Shown piece after piece: positions 16,645-24,305 of a stretch of DNA of 64,000 bases. Below the pieces are notes generated by a model that was given only the letters and a program-made list of their open reading frames with translations, searched no databases and was not told the DNA's origin. Numbering within the stretch: position 1 is the first letter of the stretch; each line of letters opens with the position of its first letter. Origin of the DNA: Myxococcus virescens (lineage in GTDB: Bacteria; Myxococcota; Myxococcia; Myxococcales; Myxococcaceae); NCBI RefSeq assembly GCF_900101905.1, contig NZ_FNAJ01000006.1:124001-188000 (forward strand). Reading direction: 5' to 3'. The position numbers and the translations under genes were made by a program.

Positions 16645-18300
16645 ATGACGCTGAGAGCCATGACCGACGTAGGCGCCGAGCTGGGCCTGTCTCCCGAAGA
16701 CGTGCTGCCGTGGGGAACCCACCGCGCCAAGGTGTCGCTGGACGCGCTCGGCAAGCGGGGCGGCCGGCAGGGACGCCTGGTGCTCGTGTCCGCCATCAAC
16801 CCCACGCCACCGGGCGAAGGCAAGACCACCATGTCCGTGGCGCTGGCCATGGGCTTGCGCAAGCGGGGGCGCCGCGCGGTGGCGGCCCTGCGCGAGCCGT
16901 CACTGGGCCCTGTCTTCGGCGTGAAGGGCGGCGGCACCGGCGGCGGGCAGGCCAGCCTGGAGCCCGCGGCCGACATCAACCTGCACTTCACCGGTGACCT
17001 GCACGCCATCACCAGCGCCAACAACCTGCTGTCCGCGCTGGTGGACAACGCCGTCTTCTACGGCCAACCGGTGGCCCTGGATGCCACGCGCGTGCGCTGG
17101 CGGCGCGCGCTGGACATGAATGACCGCTTCCTGCGCAACGTCATCGTCGGTCTGGGCGGCAAGGCGCAGGGCGTGCCACGCGAGGACCACTTCGACATCA
17201 CCGCCGCCAGCGAGGTCATGGCCATCCTCGCGCTCGCGGAGGGCCTGAAGGACCTGGAGGCGCGGCTGGGACGCGTCATCATCGGCCACACCCGGGACGG
17301 CCAGCCGGTGCGCGCGCGGGACGTGGACGCGGCGGCGTCCATGGTGGCGCTGCTCAAGGACGCGCTGATGCCCAACCTCGCCCAGACGCGCGAGGGCGGC
17401 CCCGCGCTGGTGCACGCGGGCCCCTTCGCCAACATCGCGCACGGGTGCAGCTCCGTGATGGGCACGCGCATGGGGCTGGCCTACGCGGATGAAGTCATCA
17501 CGGAGGCGGGCTTCGGCTTCGACCTGGGCGCGGAGAAGTTCCTGGACATCAAGTGCCGCGGCAGCGGGCTGTGGCCCCGGGGCGTGGTGCTGGTGGTGAC
17601 GCTGCGCGCGCTGAAGCACCACGGGGGCGCCGCCCCCGCGCGCGTGGCCGAGCCAGACCGCGAAGCCCTGGTTCGCGGCTTCGCGCACCTGGAGAAGCAC
17701 CTGGAGTCGGTGGCCGCCTTCGGCCTGCCGGCCGTGCTGTGCGTCAACCGCTTCCCGCAGGACACCGAGTCCGAGCTGGAAGAGCTGCGCGCCTTCGGCA
17801 AGGCCCGTGGCGTGGAGACGGCCGTGTGTGACGGCTTCTCGCGGGGGGGTGACGGCTCGCTGGAGCTGGCCGACTGCGTGCTGGAGATGCTGGACGGCAC
17901 GGACGCCGCGCCGCCCCAGCCGCGCTTCCTCTACGACGTGGCGCAGTCGCCCGAGGAGAAGGTGGCCGCCATCGCCCGCACCGTCTACGGCGCGGACGAC
18001 GTGGCCTTCACCGCGAGCGCGAAGAAGGACCTGGACGCCGTGCGCGAGCTGGGCGGCGCCGGGCTGCCGGTGTGCATGGCGAAGACGCACCTATCGCTGT
18101 CGGATGACCCCACGAAGCTGGGACGGCCGCGCGGCTTCACGCTCACCGTGCGCGAGGTGCGGCTGTCCGCGGGCGCGGGCTTCATGGTGGCACTCACGGG
18201 AGAAATCCTCACCATGCCCGGCCTGCCACGCGAGCCCGCCGCCCGCCGCGTCACCGTCCACGACGACGGGCGCGTCACCGGGCTGATGCAGGGGGAGTGA
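16645..18300 (+). CDS. fhs: Formate--tetrahydrofolate ligase
   Basis: A 551-aa enzyme, close to the usual ~557. It makes 10-formyl-tetrahydrofolate from formate, THF and ATP in one-carbon metabolism. The nucleotide-binding loop TPPGEGKTT is at residues 54-62. Other family landmarks are LREPSLGPVFGVKGGGTGGG (~88-107), INLHFTGDLHAITSANNLL (~112-130), the DMNDRxLR motif, EDHFDITAASEVMAIL, EAGFGFDLGAEKFLDIKC and the C-terminal GEILTMPGLPREPAA. ATG 16645 follows CGGAG. The 241 bases before it contain no gene I can support. It is a single-gene unit ended by the hairpin at 18317. Confidence 0.96.
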   Translation: MTLRAMTDVGAELGLSPEDVLPWGTHRAKVSLDALGKRGGRQGRLVLVSAINPTPPGEGKTTMSVALAMGLRKRGRRAVAALREPSLGPVFGVKGGGTGGGQASLEPAADINLHFTGDLHAITSANNLLSALVDNAVFYGQPVALDATRVRWRRALDMNDRFLRNVIVGLGGKAQGVPREDHFDITAASEVMAILALAEGLKDLEARLGRVIIGHTRDGQPVRARDVDAAASMVALLKDALMPNLAQTREGGPALVHAGPFANIAHGCSSVMGTRMGLAYADEVITEAGFGFDLGAEKFLDIKCRGSGLWPRGVVLVVTLRALKHHGGAAPARVAEPDREALVRGFAHLEKHLESVAAFGLPAVLCVNRFPQDTESELEELRAFGKARGVETAVCDGFSRGGDGSLELADCVLEMLDGTDAAPPQPRFLYDVAQSPEEKVAAIARTVYGADDVAFTASAKKDLDAVRELGGAGLPVCMAKTHLSLSDDPTKLGRPRGFTLTVREVRLSAGAGFMVALTGEILTMPGLPREPAARRVTVHDDGRVTGLMQGE

Positions 18301-18316
18301 GCCGAGCCCCAAGCCG

Positions 18317-18342
18317 GGGTGCCACCCAGGACGGTGGCACCC
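18317..18342. terminator. Hairpin between convergent fhs and chemoreceptor genes
   Basis: GGGTGCCACC (18317-18326) and GGTGGCACCC (18333-18342) form a perfect 10-bp stem with a 6-base loop, 17 bases after the fhs stop and 20 bases before the stop of the opposing gene. There is no T run, so it is a GC-rich, possibly bidirectional terminator. Confidence 0.6.
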
Positions 18343-18361
18343 GCGCGGCCCCGAGGCGGCG

Positions 18362-19954
18362 TCAGACGCGGAAGCCGGTGGACAGCTCCTGGAGCTGTCC
18401 CAGCGACGCGTTGATTTGCGCCACCGCCTGTTCGGCCGTCATCGTGGCCGTCACCACGTCCGCCATCATGGAGGACAGCGTGGTCATCACCTCGGTCATC
18501 TGCGCGATGCCCGCGTTCTGTTGGGTGACGGAGGCCACAATCTGGCGCGCGGCCTGACTGCTCTCCTGCACCACGGTGGTGATTTCCTTCAGCGTGTTGG
18601 CCGAGGCGAGCACCTGCTCGATGCCCTCCTCCATCTTCTCGCTGTCGCCCTCGGCGATGCCCACCGTCTGGCGGATGGCCTGGTTGATTTCGAGCAGAAT
18701 CTTGCCGATGCGCTGGGTGCTCTGCAGCGACTGGCCGCTGAGCGAGCGCATCTCCCGCGCCACCACCGCGAAGCCCCGGCCCTGCTCCCCGGCGCGCGCC
18801 GCTTCGATGGCCGCGTTGAGCGCGAGCACGTTGGACTGGTCCGCCAGGTCCTTCACGCTGCCGATGATTTCACCGGCGTGCACGGCCTGGTCGCTCAGGT
18901 GCCCGATGCTGCCCACCAGCGCGCCCACGCGCTGGCGAATCTGCTGGAGGCCCTCGGCGCTCTTCTCGATGGACTCCTGACCGGACGCGCTGAAGGCGTC
19001 CGCCTGTCCCGCCACGCGGAGCACCATCTCCGCGCGGCTGGAGGCCATGCTGGACGTCTGCGCGATTTCGGCGATGGTGGTGCTCGCCTCGGTGAGGCTG
19101 CGGGACTGGTTGGTGAGGAAGTTCACCTGCTCCTGGCTGGCCTGCGTCAGCGTCTTCGCCGCGGTCGTCAGGTCCGTCACCACCGTCTGGATGGTGGTGG
19201 GCACGTTGCGCAGCCGGGTCACCATGACCTGGAAGCCGCGCGCCAGCTCGCCCACCTCGTCGTGGGCGCTCACGTCGATGGCCTGCGTCAGGTCGCCCTT
19301 CTCCGCGATGCGCGTGGCCACGTGGGTCAGCTTCGCCAGCGGCAGCGTCACCTCGCGGTGCAGCCAGTAGGCCAGCCCCACCGTCAGCGCGATGCACAAC
19401 AGCACCAGCACGCACACCGTCCAGGTGGTGGCGCGGTGCAGCCCGGCCACCTCCGCGTAGGAGGTCGCAATGGCCTGGCCATCCGCTTCCACGGCCCTCT
19501 CCAGCTCATGGGACAGCCCCGCGGCCAGGGACTCCACCCTCGCGAGCGCGGACGCCGCCTGCGCGTCCCCCTCCACCGCGAACGTCACCGCCGCCCTGGA
19601 GTTCCTCCAGTACGTGGCCAGGGACGACTTGAGTTCATCCACCCGCTGGAGGTTCGCGCCCGGTACGGCCCTCGTCAGGTCGAGCTTCGACTGGAGGTCG
19701 TCCACCTCCGCGCTCAGCGACTCCAACCCTCCCGCCTTCGCCGCCACCGCCGCCAGCACGTTGCGGTGCAGGCCCGGGAAGCGGTGCATCACCTCACGGT
19801 TCAGCTCGATGGTGGGAACCTGCGAGCTGCTGATGCGCGCGTACACGCCACCGGAGCGCGCGCCCAGGGCGATGAACGCCACCAGGATGGCCACCAGGAA
19901 CACCGCGACAACGGCCGGCAACAACATCATCTTCTGCTTGAGCTTCAGACGCAC
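18362..19954 (-). CDS. Methyl-accepting chemotaxis protein
   Basis: A 530-aa chemoreceptor. TM1 is at residues ~10-31 (LLPAVVAVFLVAILVAFIAL) and TM2 at ~180-200. The ~145-residue periplasmic helical domain between them is predicted to be a four-helix bundle. The HAMP domain begins at LHREVTLPLAKLTHVATRIAEKG. The cytoplasmic coiled-coil hairpin has the conserved tip around LADQSNVLALNAAIEAARAG, continuing to GRGFAVVAREMRSLS. It should signal to a CheA/CheW array; no che gene is in the window, so it is an orphan receptor. I see no C-terminal NWETF-type tether pentapeptide. The ligand is unknown. Confidence 0.92.
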   Translation of the reverse strand: MRLKLKQKMMLLPAVVAVFLVAILVAFIALGARSGGVYARISSSQVPTIELNREVMHRFPGLHRNVLAAVAAKAGGLESLSAEVDDLQSKLDLTRAVPGANLQRVDELKSSLATYWRNSRAAVTFAVEGDAQAASALARVESLAAGLSHELERAVEADGQAIATSYAEVAGLHRATTWTVCVLVLLCIALTVGLAYWLHREVTLPLAKLTHVATRIAEKGDLTQAIDVSAHDEVGELARGFQVMVTRLRNVPTTIQTVVTDLTTAAKTLTQASQEQVNFLTNQSRSLTEASTTIAEIAQTSSMASSRAEMVLRVAGQADAFSASGQESIEKSAEGLQQIRQRVGALVGSIGHLSDQAVHAGEIIGSVKDLADQSNVLALNAAIEAARAGEQGRGFAVVAREMRSLSGQSLQSTQRIGKILLEINQAIRQTVGIAEGDSEKMEEGIEQVLASANTLKEITTVVQESSQAARQIVASVTQQNAGIAQMTEVMTTLSSMMADVVTATMTAEQAVAQINASLGQLQELSTGFRV

Positions 19955-20330
19955 CCGCTGGCCTCCCCGCTACCGTGAGCACCCTTCAACGCCCGCGACT
20001 CCCCGCCGCGCGCCGCGGCCAGAATCCGGCTGTGGAAGAGCCACCCCGTTTTCCAGGGCCCGCTGCGCCAGCACATGTCGCCATCCTTCCGTGAACTCCC
20101 GTGGGAGCCACAAACCCGCGCGGCCGGTGCTCACGCCGCGCGTCGTAGGATAGCCAACTGTCTGCGGGCTGGTAACTCTCACCACCCGTGTCATTCAGAC
20201 GGACGCGGAGCGCCGTGAAAGACGGGTAGGACCCGACCCCACCTGCGGGAGATCGTTCCAACCCATCGCCCGGTTTCAGCGCGCGCTCCGGGTGGAGGGC
20301 AAGCCGTCGCTTCCCCGGTGGAGCCCCGTC
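19955..20330. other. Intergenic region without a supported gene
   Basis: These 376 bases lie between the starts/stops of two minus-strand genes. Two short minus-strand frames (19970-20194 and 19986-20261) lack ribosome-binding sites and recognisable domains. The right part (20140-20280) is relatively AT-rich and may hold the chemoreceptor promoter. Confidence 0.5.
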
Positions 20331-20720
20331 TCAGCGCACGGAGCGATGGAGCGCGGGCGCAATCTCCTGCTGGCAGGTCGCGTCACATTCCGTGAAGCGG
20401 GTGAGGAAGTCCGCCATCTGCGCGCAGCGCTTCGGGAAGCGGCTGGTGCCCGCATCCCCCATGCACATCTCGCGGAAGGAGTCGCGCGTCTCCTGGAAGA
20501 GCGAGGCCCGCTGCGCGGGAGACAGCGCGTTCAGCGCCCGGTTCTCCCCGCCCTGGAGGTACAGCCAGACGCCGCCGAGCAACAGCAGCACCAGCCCCAC
20601 CAGCACGGCCTTCCGAGTCCGCTTCTCGGCCAGCGAGGGGCCCCGGGCTCGGGAGAAGACGTTCTCCTCTTCACCGTCTTCGGGCGGTGGGCCGCCTGCC
20701 ATCATCCCCATCAAGCGCAT
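20331..20720 (-). CDS. Hypothetical single-pass membrane protein with four C-terminal cysteines
   Basis: A 129-aa protein if it starts at ATG 20720 (preceded by AGGGGG); a longer frame to 20807 is possible but adds an odd N-terminus. A proline/acid-rich cytoplasmic tail (PPPEDGEEENVFSR) precedes one transmembrane helix (~residues 43-60, AVLVGLVLLLLGGVWLYL). A ~70-residue periplasmic helical domain follows with four cysteines (REMCMGD, KRCAQM, TECDATCQQE). The spacing suggests two disulfides in a small helical-hairpin fold. It is divergent from the response regulator at 20878. I do not recognise the family. Confidence 0.65.
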   Translation of the reverse strand: MRLMGMMAGGPPPEDGEEENVFSRARGPSLAEKRTRKAVLVGLVLLLLGGVWLYLQGGENRALNALSPAQRASLFQETRDSFREMCMGDAGTSRFPKRCAQMADFLTRFTECDATCQQEIAPALHRSVR

Positions 20721-20877
20721 ACGCCCCCTGTTCCAGCCCAAACCGGAGAGCAACGCCAGCACGGAGTGCAGCGGATGTGCGGCAACCGCCAACAGCCGGG
20801 CTGCCATGGCGCGTGCTCCCGCACGCTGCGCGGGAGTCTGACGGCGCGGCGGCGCGGATTGCTCCTAGGATGAAATC

Positions 20878-22239
20878 ATGGACATCCGAGAGCGCCCCAT
20901 GCGGGTGCTGGTGGTGGACGACGAGCGGAACATCCGCCACACCCTGCGCGTGTGCCTGGAGGGCTTCGGCTGTGAGGTCCGCGAGGCGGCTACCCCGGAG
21001 GCCGCGCTGGCCGCGCTGGCGCAAGGTCCCGCCGACCTGGCCTTCGTCGACCTGCGGCTCGGCACGGCCAGCGGAATGGAGCTGTTGCCGCGCCTCCTGG
21101 CCGAGTCGCCCCACCTGGACGTCGTGCTCATCACCGCCTACGCCACGTTCGACACGGCGGTGGAGGCGATGCGACGCGGGGCGCGGGACTATCTGCCCAA
21201 GCCCTTCACGCCCGCGCAGATTCGCCACGCGGTGGAGAAGGCGCGGCGGCACCAGGAGCTGGCATCGCAGTTGGAGAACCTGGAGGGGCAGCTTTCCCAG
21301 GCGGTGCCAGAGGCCACGTTGGAGACAGCCTCGCCCGCGATGCACGCGGCCATCGGGCTGTTGACGCGCGCGGCGGCGTCCGACGCGGCGGTGCTGCTGC
21401 GGGGGGAGAGTGGCACCGGCAAGGGGGTGCTCGCCCGCGCGCTGCATTCGATGAGCGCTCGGCGGCGCCGGCCTTTCGTCACCGTCAACTGTCCCACGCT
21501 GTCCGAGCAACTGCTGGCCAGCGAGCTGTTCGGCCACGTGCGCGGCGCGTTCACCGGCGCGGTGAAGGACCAGCCGGGACGCGTGGAGGCGGCGGAAGGG
21601 GGCACGCTGTTCCTGGATGAAATCGCGGAGATGAGCCCGGGGCTCCAGGCGCAGCTGCTGCGCTTCCTCCAGGAGAAGCAGTTCGAACGGCTGGGCGAGG
21701 GACGCACGCGCAAGGCGGACGTGCGGGTGGTGGCGGCGACGAATCGGGACCTGGAGAAGGACGTGGCCGAGGGGCGCTTCCGGGAGGACCTGCTCTACCG
21801 GCTGAACGTCATCGAGGTGAAGCTGCCGTCGCTGCGAGAGCGGCCGGAGGACCTGCTTTCGCTGGCCCGGCGCTTCGTCTCCTTCTTCGCTCGCGCGGCG
21901 CAGCGCCCACCGCCGGAGCTGTCGCCCGCGACGGAGAAGATGCTGCTGGCCTATGGGTGGCCGGGCAACGTGCGCGAGCTGCGGAATGCAATGGAGCGAG
22001 CGCTCATCGTCTGGCCCGCGGAGGTGCTGGAGCCACAGGCGTTCCCCGACCGCATCGCCGCGGCGGGGAGCCCGGTGATGACCCTGGGCGGGCCGCACAC
22101 GCTGGAGGACATCGAGCGCGAGCACGTGCTGCGCGTCATGGCCTCGGCGCCCACGCTGGATGAGGCGGCGCGGGTGCTGGGCATCGACGCGTCCACGCTG
22201 TGGCGGAAGCGGAAGAAGTACGAGTCGGGCGAGGGCTGA
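20878..22239 (+). CDS. NtrC/AlgB-type sigma-54 response regulator
   Basis: A 453-aa regulator. The receiver domain (residues ~8-120) has acidic residues D14/D15, phospho-acceptor D58 (AFVDLRLG) and K108 (YLPKPF). The AAA+ domain contains GESGTGKG (176-183), GAFTGA (223-228), LFLDEIAE and WPGNVRELRNAMERAL. The C-terminal Fis-type helix-turn-helix is TLDEAARVLGIDASTLWRKRKKY. The start may be ATG 20878 or ATG 20899. By similarity it is AlgB-like; the KinB-like kinase of the kdp operon (24306-26153) is its best candidate partner, now separated from it by a hemerythrin and a toxin-antitoxin pair. If so, it replaces KdpE, which I do not see here. That pairing is inference. Confidence 0.85.
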   Translation: MDIRERPMRVLVVDDERNIRHTLRVCLEGFGCEVREAATPEAALAALAQGPADLAFVDLRLGTASGMELLPRLLAESPHLDVVLITAYATFDTAVEAMRRGARDYLPKPFTPAQIRHAVEKARRHQELASQLENLEGQLSQAVPEATLETASPAMHAAIGLLTRAAASDAAVLLRGESGTGKGVLARALHSMSARRRRPFVTVNCPTLSEQLLASELFGHVRGAFTGAVKDQPGRVEAAEGGTLFLDEIAEMSPGLQAQLLRFLQEKQFERLGEGRTRKADVRVVAATNRDLEKDVAEGRFREDLLYRLNVIEVKLPSLRERPEDLLSLARRFVSFFARAAQRPPPELSPATEKMLLAYGWPGNVRELRNAMERALIVWPAEVLEPQAFPDRIAAAGSPVMTLGGPHTLEDIEREHVLRVMASAPTLDEAARVLGIDASTLWRKRKKYESGEG

Positions 22240-22432
22240 AGGGCCCTGGATTCCCGCATCCACGTCAGCCGAGAACGCGCGAGCCAGGCACAGCGGCCGC
22301 ACGCGTGCCGGGCCGGAGTTTCAGGGAAGCCGACCGGGCGGGGCTCCGCCGCGCGCCTGGAGCGGCGATTGCGGCGTCCTGTGCGCATGCGGAGCCTTGG
22401 AGGACACCGAACCGATTCCAAGGAGCGCAGAC

Positions 22433-22900
22433 GTGGACGTGATTGACTTGTTGATTCAGCAGCACCGCGAGGTGGAAGCGCTGTTCGATGCCTGTCGCGC
22501 GGCGCAGGACGACGCGAGCAAGCGAGAGCTCGGCATCCAGCTCGCGGAGGCGCTCACGCTACACACCACGATTGAAGAACGCTGGGTGTACCCCGCTGCG
22601 CGCCGGGTGGTGGAGGACAAGCTGATTCAGGACTCCGTCGAGGAGCACGGGAAGATGACGGAGCTCATCGCCCAAATGATTCGCGCGCGCAACGACCCGC
22701 AGAAGCTGGTCTCCCTGTTCGGCGAGCTGGAGAAGGTGGTGAAGGAGCACGTGACGGTGGAGGAACGGGACGTGCTGCCCAAGCTCGGTCAGAAGGTCAC
22801 CGAGGAGGACCTGGGCATGTCGTGCAAGGACATCGTCCGCACCGCCTCCGAGGTCCGCCGCGAGGAGATGCAGAAGCTCCAGGGCCAGGCGAACGCCTGA
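22433..22900 (+). CDS. Hemerythrin HHE-domain protein
   Basis: A 155-aa protein starting at GTG 22433, seven bases after AAGGAG (22420-22425); longer frames upstream overlap the response-regulator gene. The four-helix bundle carries the expected di-iron ligands: H11 (QQHREV), H44 and E48 (LTLHTTIEE), H72 (VEEHGKM), H106 and E110 (KEHVTVEE). Such proteins bind oxygen, nitric oxide or peroxide, or act as iron stores and repair factors. Residues beyond ~122 form a short polar tail. It is probably monocistronic. Whether it belongs to the older locus or came with the toxin-antitoxin insertion is unclear; its GC content looks normal. Confidence 0.86.
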   Translation: MDVIDLLIQQHREVEALFDACRAAQDDASKRELGIQLAEALTLHTTIEERWVYPAARRVVEDKLIQDSVEEHGKMTELIAQMIRARNDPQKLVSLFGELEKVVKEHVTVEERDVLPKLGQKVTEEDLGMSCKDIVRTASEVRREEMQKLQGQANA

Positions 22901-22940
22901 GGGCCTGTTTGGCACACACTGTGAGCTTGCACCTAGGGCA

Positions 22941-22972
22941 GCTAGCTGCCGACTTGCACTTGGCTAGCTGCC
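22941..22972. repeat. Short direct repeats GCTAGCTGCC in a lower-GC intergenic stretch
   Basis: GCTAGCTGCC occurs at 22941-22950 and 22963-22972, flanked by CACCTAG at 22930-22936 and 22972-22978 (the second copy shares a base with the repeat). The surrounding 22915-23125 is less GC-rich than its neighbours and holds no gene. It may mark the left edge of a transferred segment or a regulatory array of the toxin-antitoxin operon. Confidence 0.5.
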
Positions 22973-23006
22973 ACCTAGCAACGGGCTTCACCTGCACTTG
23001 CGTCGA

Positions 23007-23023
23007 GTAATACCCCGTATTAC
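23007..23023. promoter_or_regulatory. Palindromic candidate operator GTAATAC-CCC-GTATTAC
   Basis: A perfect 7-bp inverted repeat with a 3-base centre, AT-rich in a GC-rich region, about 104 bases upstream of the antitoxin start. Antitoxins usually repress their own operon through such sites, so it is a plausible operator; this is inferred from position and symmetry. Confidence 0.5.
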
Positions 23024-23126
23024 ACCGTTAGACGCGTGCAGCGCACGCAGTGCACTCTCTGCGGGGCGCAGCGGTGCGCGCATGACATCTCGAAGCGCCG
23101 TTCAGGAGGCGTCCCACGGGGCCCGT

Positions 23127-23630
23127 ATGTCACCTTCCACCATCAATCCCGTGAAGGACGACGCTCCGGTGCGCGTCTCAGAGCCCGTGGCTGCCACGGA
23201 AGGCACCCTGGGGCAGGTCCAGCAACTAGCCAAGTTGATCACCGAGACGCTTCACGGGACGGGGACCCAGCCGCGATTCACGCTCCTTGGTCCCAATCAT
23301 GAGGCGCTCCCTCTTCCCAAGGACGTTCTGACTTTGCTTCAGCAGCTCCTGGCCGTTTTGGCCTCAGGGGACGCTGTCTCCATCGTCCCAGTCCAGAAGG
23401 AGCTCACCACGCAGCAGGCCGCCAACCTGCTCAACGTGTCGCGCCAATACCTGGTGCAGCTCCTCGACGAGGGAAAGATTCCGTTCCACCGAACCGGTAC
23501 CCATCGGCGCGTCAACACCCAGGACGTACTTGAGTACCGTGCCCGCAGAAAAGCGGAGCGCCGTGCGCAGCTAGCCGAAATGATTCAGGACACGCAGCTA
23601 GCTCGTGGCTATCCCGAGTTCGACGAGTAG
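23127..23630 (+). CDS. Helix-turn-helix (excisionase-type) antitoxin
   Basis: A 167-aa protein if it starts at ATG 23127; ATG 23082 is an alternative, and neither has an ideal ribosome-binding site (AGGAGG at 23104 is far). The C-terminal half has an excisionase/MerR-like DNA-binding domain at ~92-140 (LTTQQAANLLNVSRQYLVQLLDEGKIPFHRTGTHRRV), followed by a charged helix (RRKAERRAQLAEMIQ) likely to hold the toxin. The N-terminal ~85 residues are variable. Its place 87 bases before a PIN-domain gene is the standard arrangement of this type II toxin-antitoxin family. Base composition is below the window average, suggesting acquisition by transfer. Confidence 0.8.
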   Translation: MSPSTINPVKDDAPVRVSEPVAATEGTLGQVQQLAKLITETLHGTGTQPRFTLLGPNHEALPLPKDVLTLLQQLLAVLASGDAVSIVPVQKELTTQQAANLLNVSRQYLVQLLDEGKIPFHRTGTHRRVNTQDVLEYRARRKAERRAQLAEMIQDTQLARGYPEFDE

Positions 23631-23717
23631 CAAGCTGGTGGCTATCTTCAGTTCGATGCGGAGCGAGCTGACGCGCCACCGTTGACAGCCGCCGTCCAGA
23701 GAAGGGACGACTAGGGC

Positions 23718-24296
23718 GTGAACCCTGCTCCGTTCCCGGTCGTTCTCGATGCGAACGTCCTGATTCCGGTCTCTCTCTGCGACATGCTTCTCAACGTCGC
23801 CAACGAGGGCCTCATCCAGATCTACTGGACCGAGGAAATCCTAGATGAGGTGCGCCGCAATCTGGTCGAACAGCTCGGGCTCACCTCGGCTCAGGCTGAA
23901 CGCCGAGTCTCGGCCATGCGCAGGCACTTTCCCGAAGCGCTGGTGTCCGGCTACGAGCGCCTCGTCCCGGCCATGACGAATCACCCCAAGGACCGGCATG
24001 TCCTTGCGGCGGCAGTGCACGTCGGAGCGCAGACCATCGTCACCAACAATCTGCGCGACTTCGGTTCTGAGCATTTACCCCGAGCCATGCAGGCGCAGGA
24101 CGCGGACACCTTCCTGCAAAATCTCCTCAGTCAGTCCCCCGGCGTCATGCTGGAAGTGCTCCGCGCTCAGGCAGAGATGTTGAAGAACCCGCCCATTACC
24201 TTTCCTCGCCTGCTGAACGGATTGGCGAAGTCCGTGCCGAAGTTCATCAGCGAGGTGCGTGAACTCCTCCCGCCTCCGCCGCTCGAAGGCGCCTGA
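23718..24296 (+). CDS. PIN-domain ribonuclease toxin
   Basis: A 192-aa protein starting at GTG 23718, predicted to cut RNA in the manner of VapC-like PIN nucleases. The acidic metal-binding residues are present: D11 in VVLDANVLIP, E44 in EEILDEVRRN, D92 in NHPKDRHVLAAA and D114 in VTNNLRDF. The last ~60 residues are an extra helical region beyond the usual ~135-residue PIN core. It pairs with the HTH antitoxin upstream. Its stop lies 9 bases from the stop of the opposing histidine-kinase gene. The pair sits between a response-regulator gene and its presumed kinase, consistent with insertion into an older regulatory locus. Confidence 0.85.
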   Translation: MNPAPFPVVLDANVLIPVSLCDMLLNVANEGLIQIYWTEEILDEVRRNLVEQLGLTSAQAERRVSAMRRHFPEALVSGYERLVPAMTNHPKDRHVLAAAVHVGAQTIVTNNLRDFGSEHLPRAMQAQDADTFLQNLLSQSPGVMLEVLRAQAEMLKNPPITFPRLLNGLAKSVPKFISEVRELLPPPPLEGA

Positions 24297-24305
24297 GATA
24301 CGTCC

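Noticed and set aside
19970-20261. Two short minus-strand frames in the gap between the chemoreceptor and the membrane-protein gene
   Set aside because: They overlap each other in different frames and have no ribosome-binding site and no recognisable feature.
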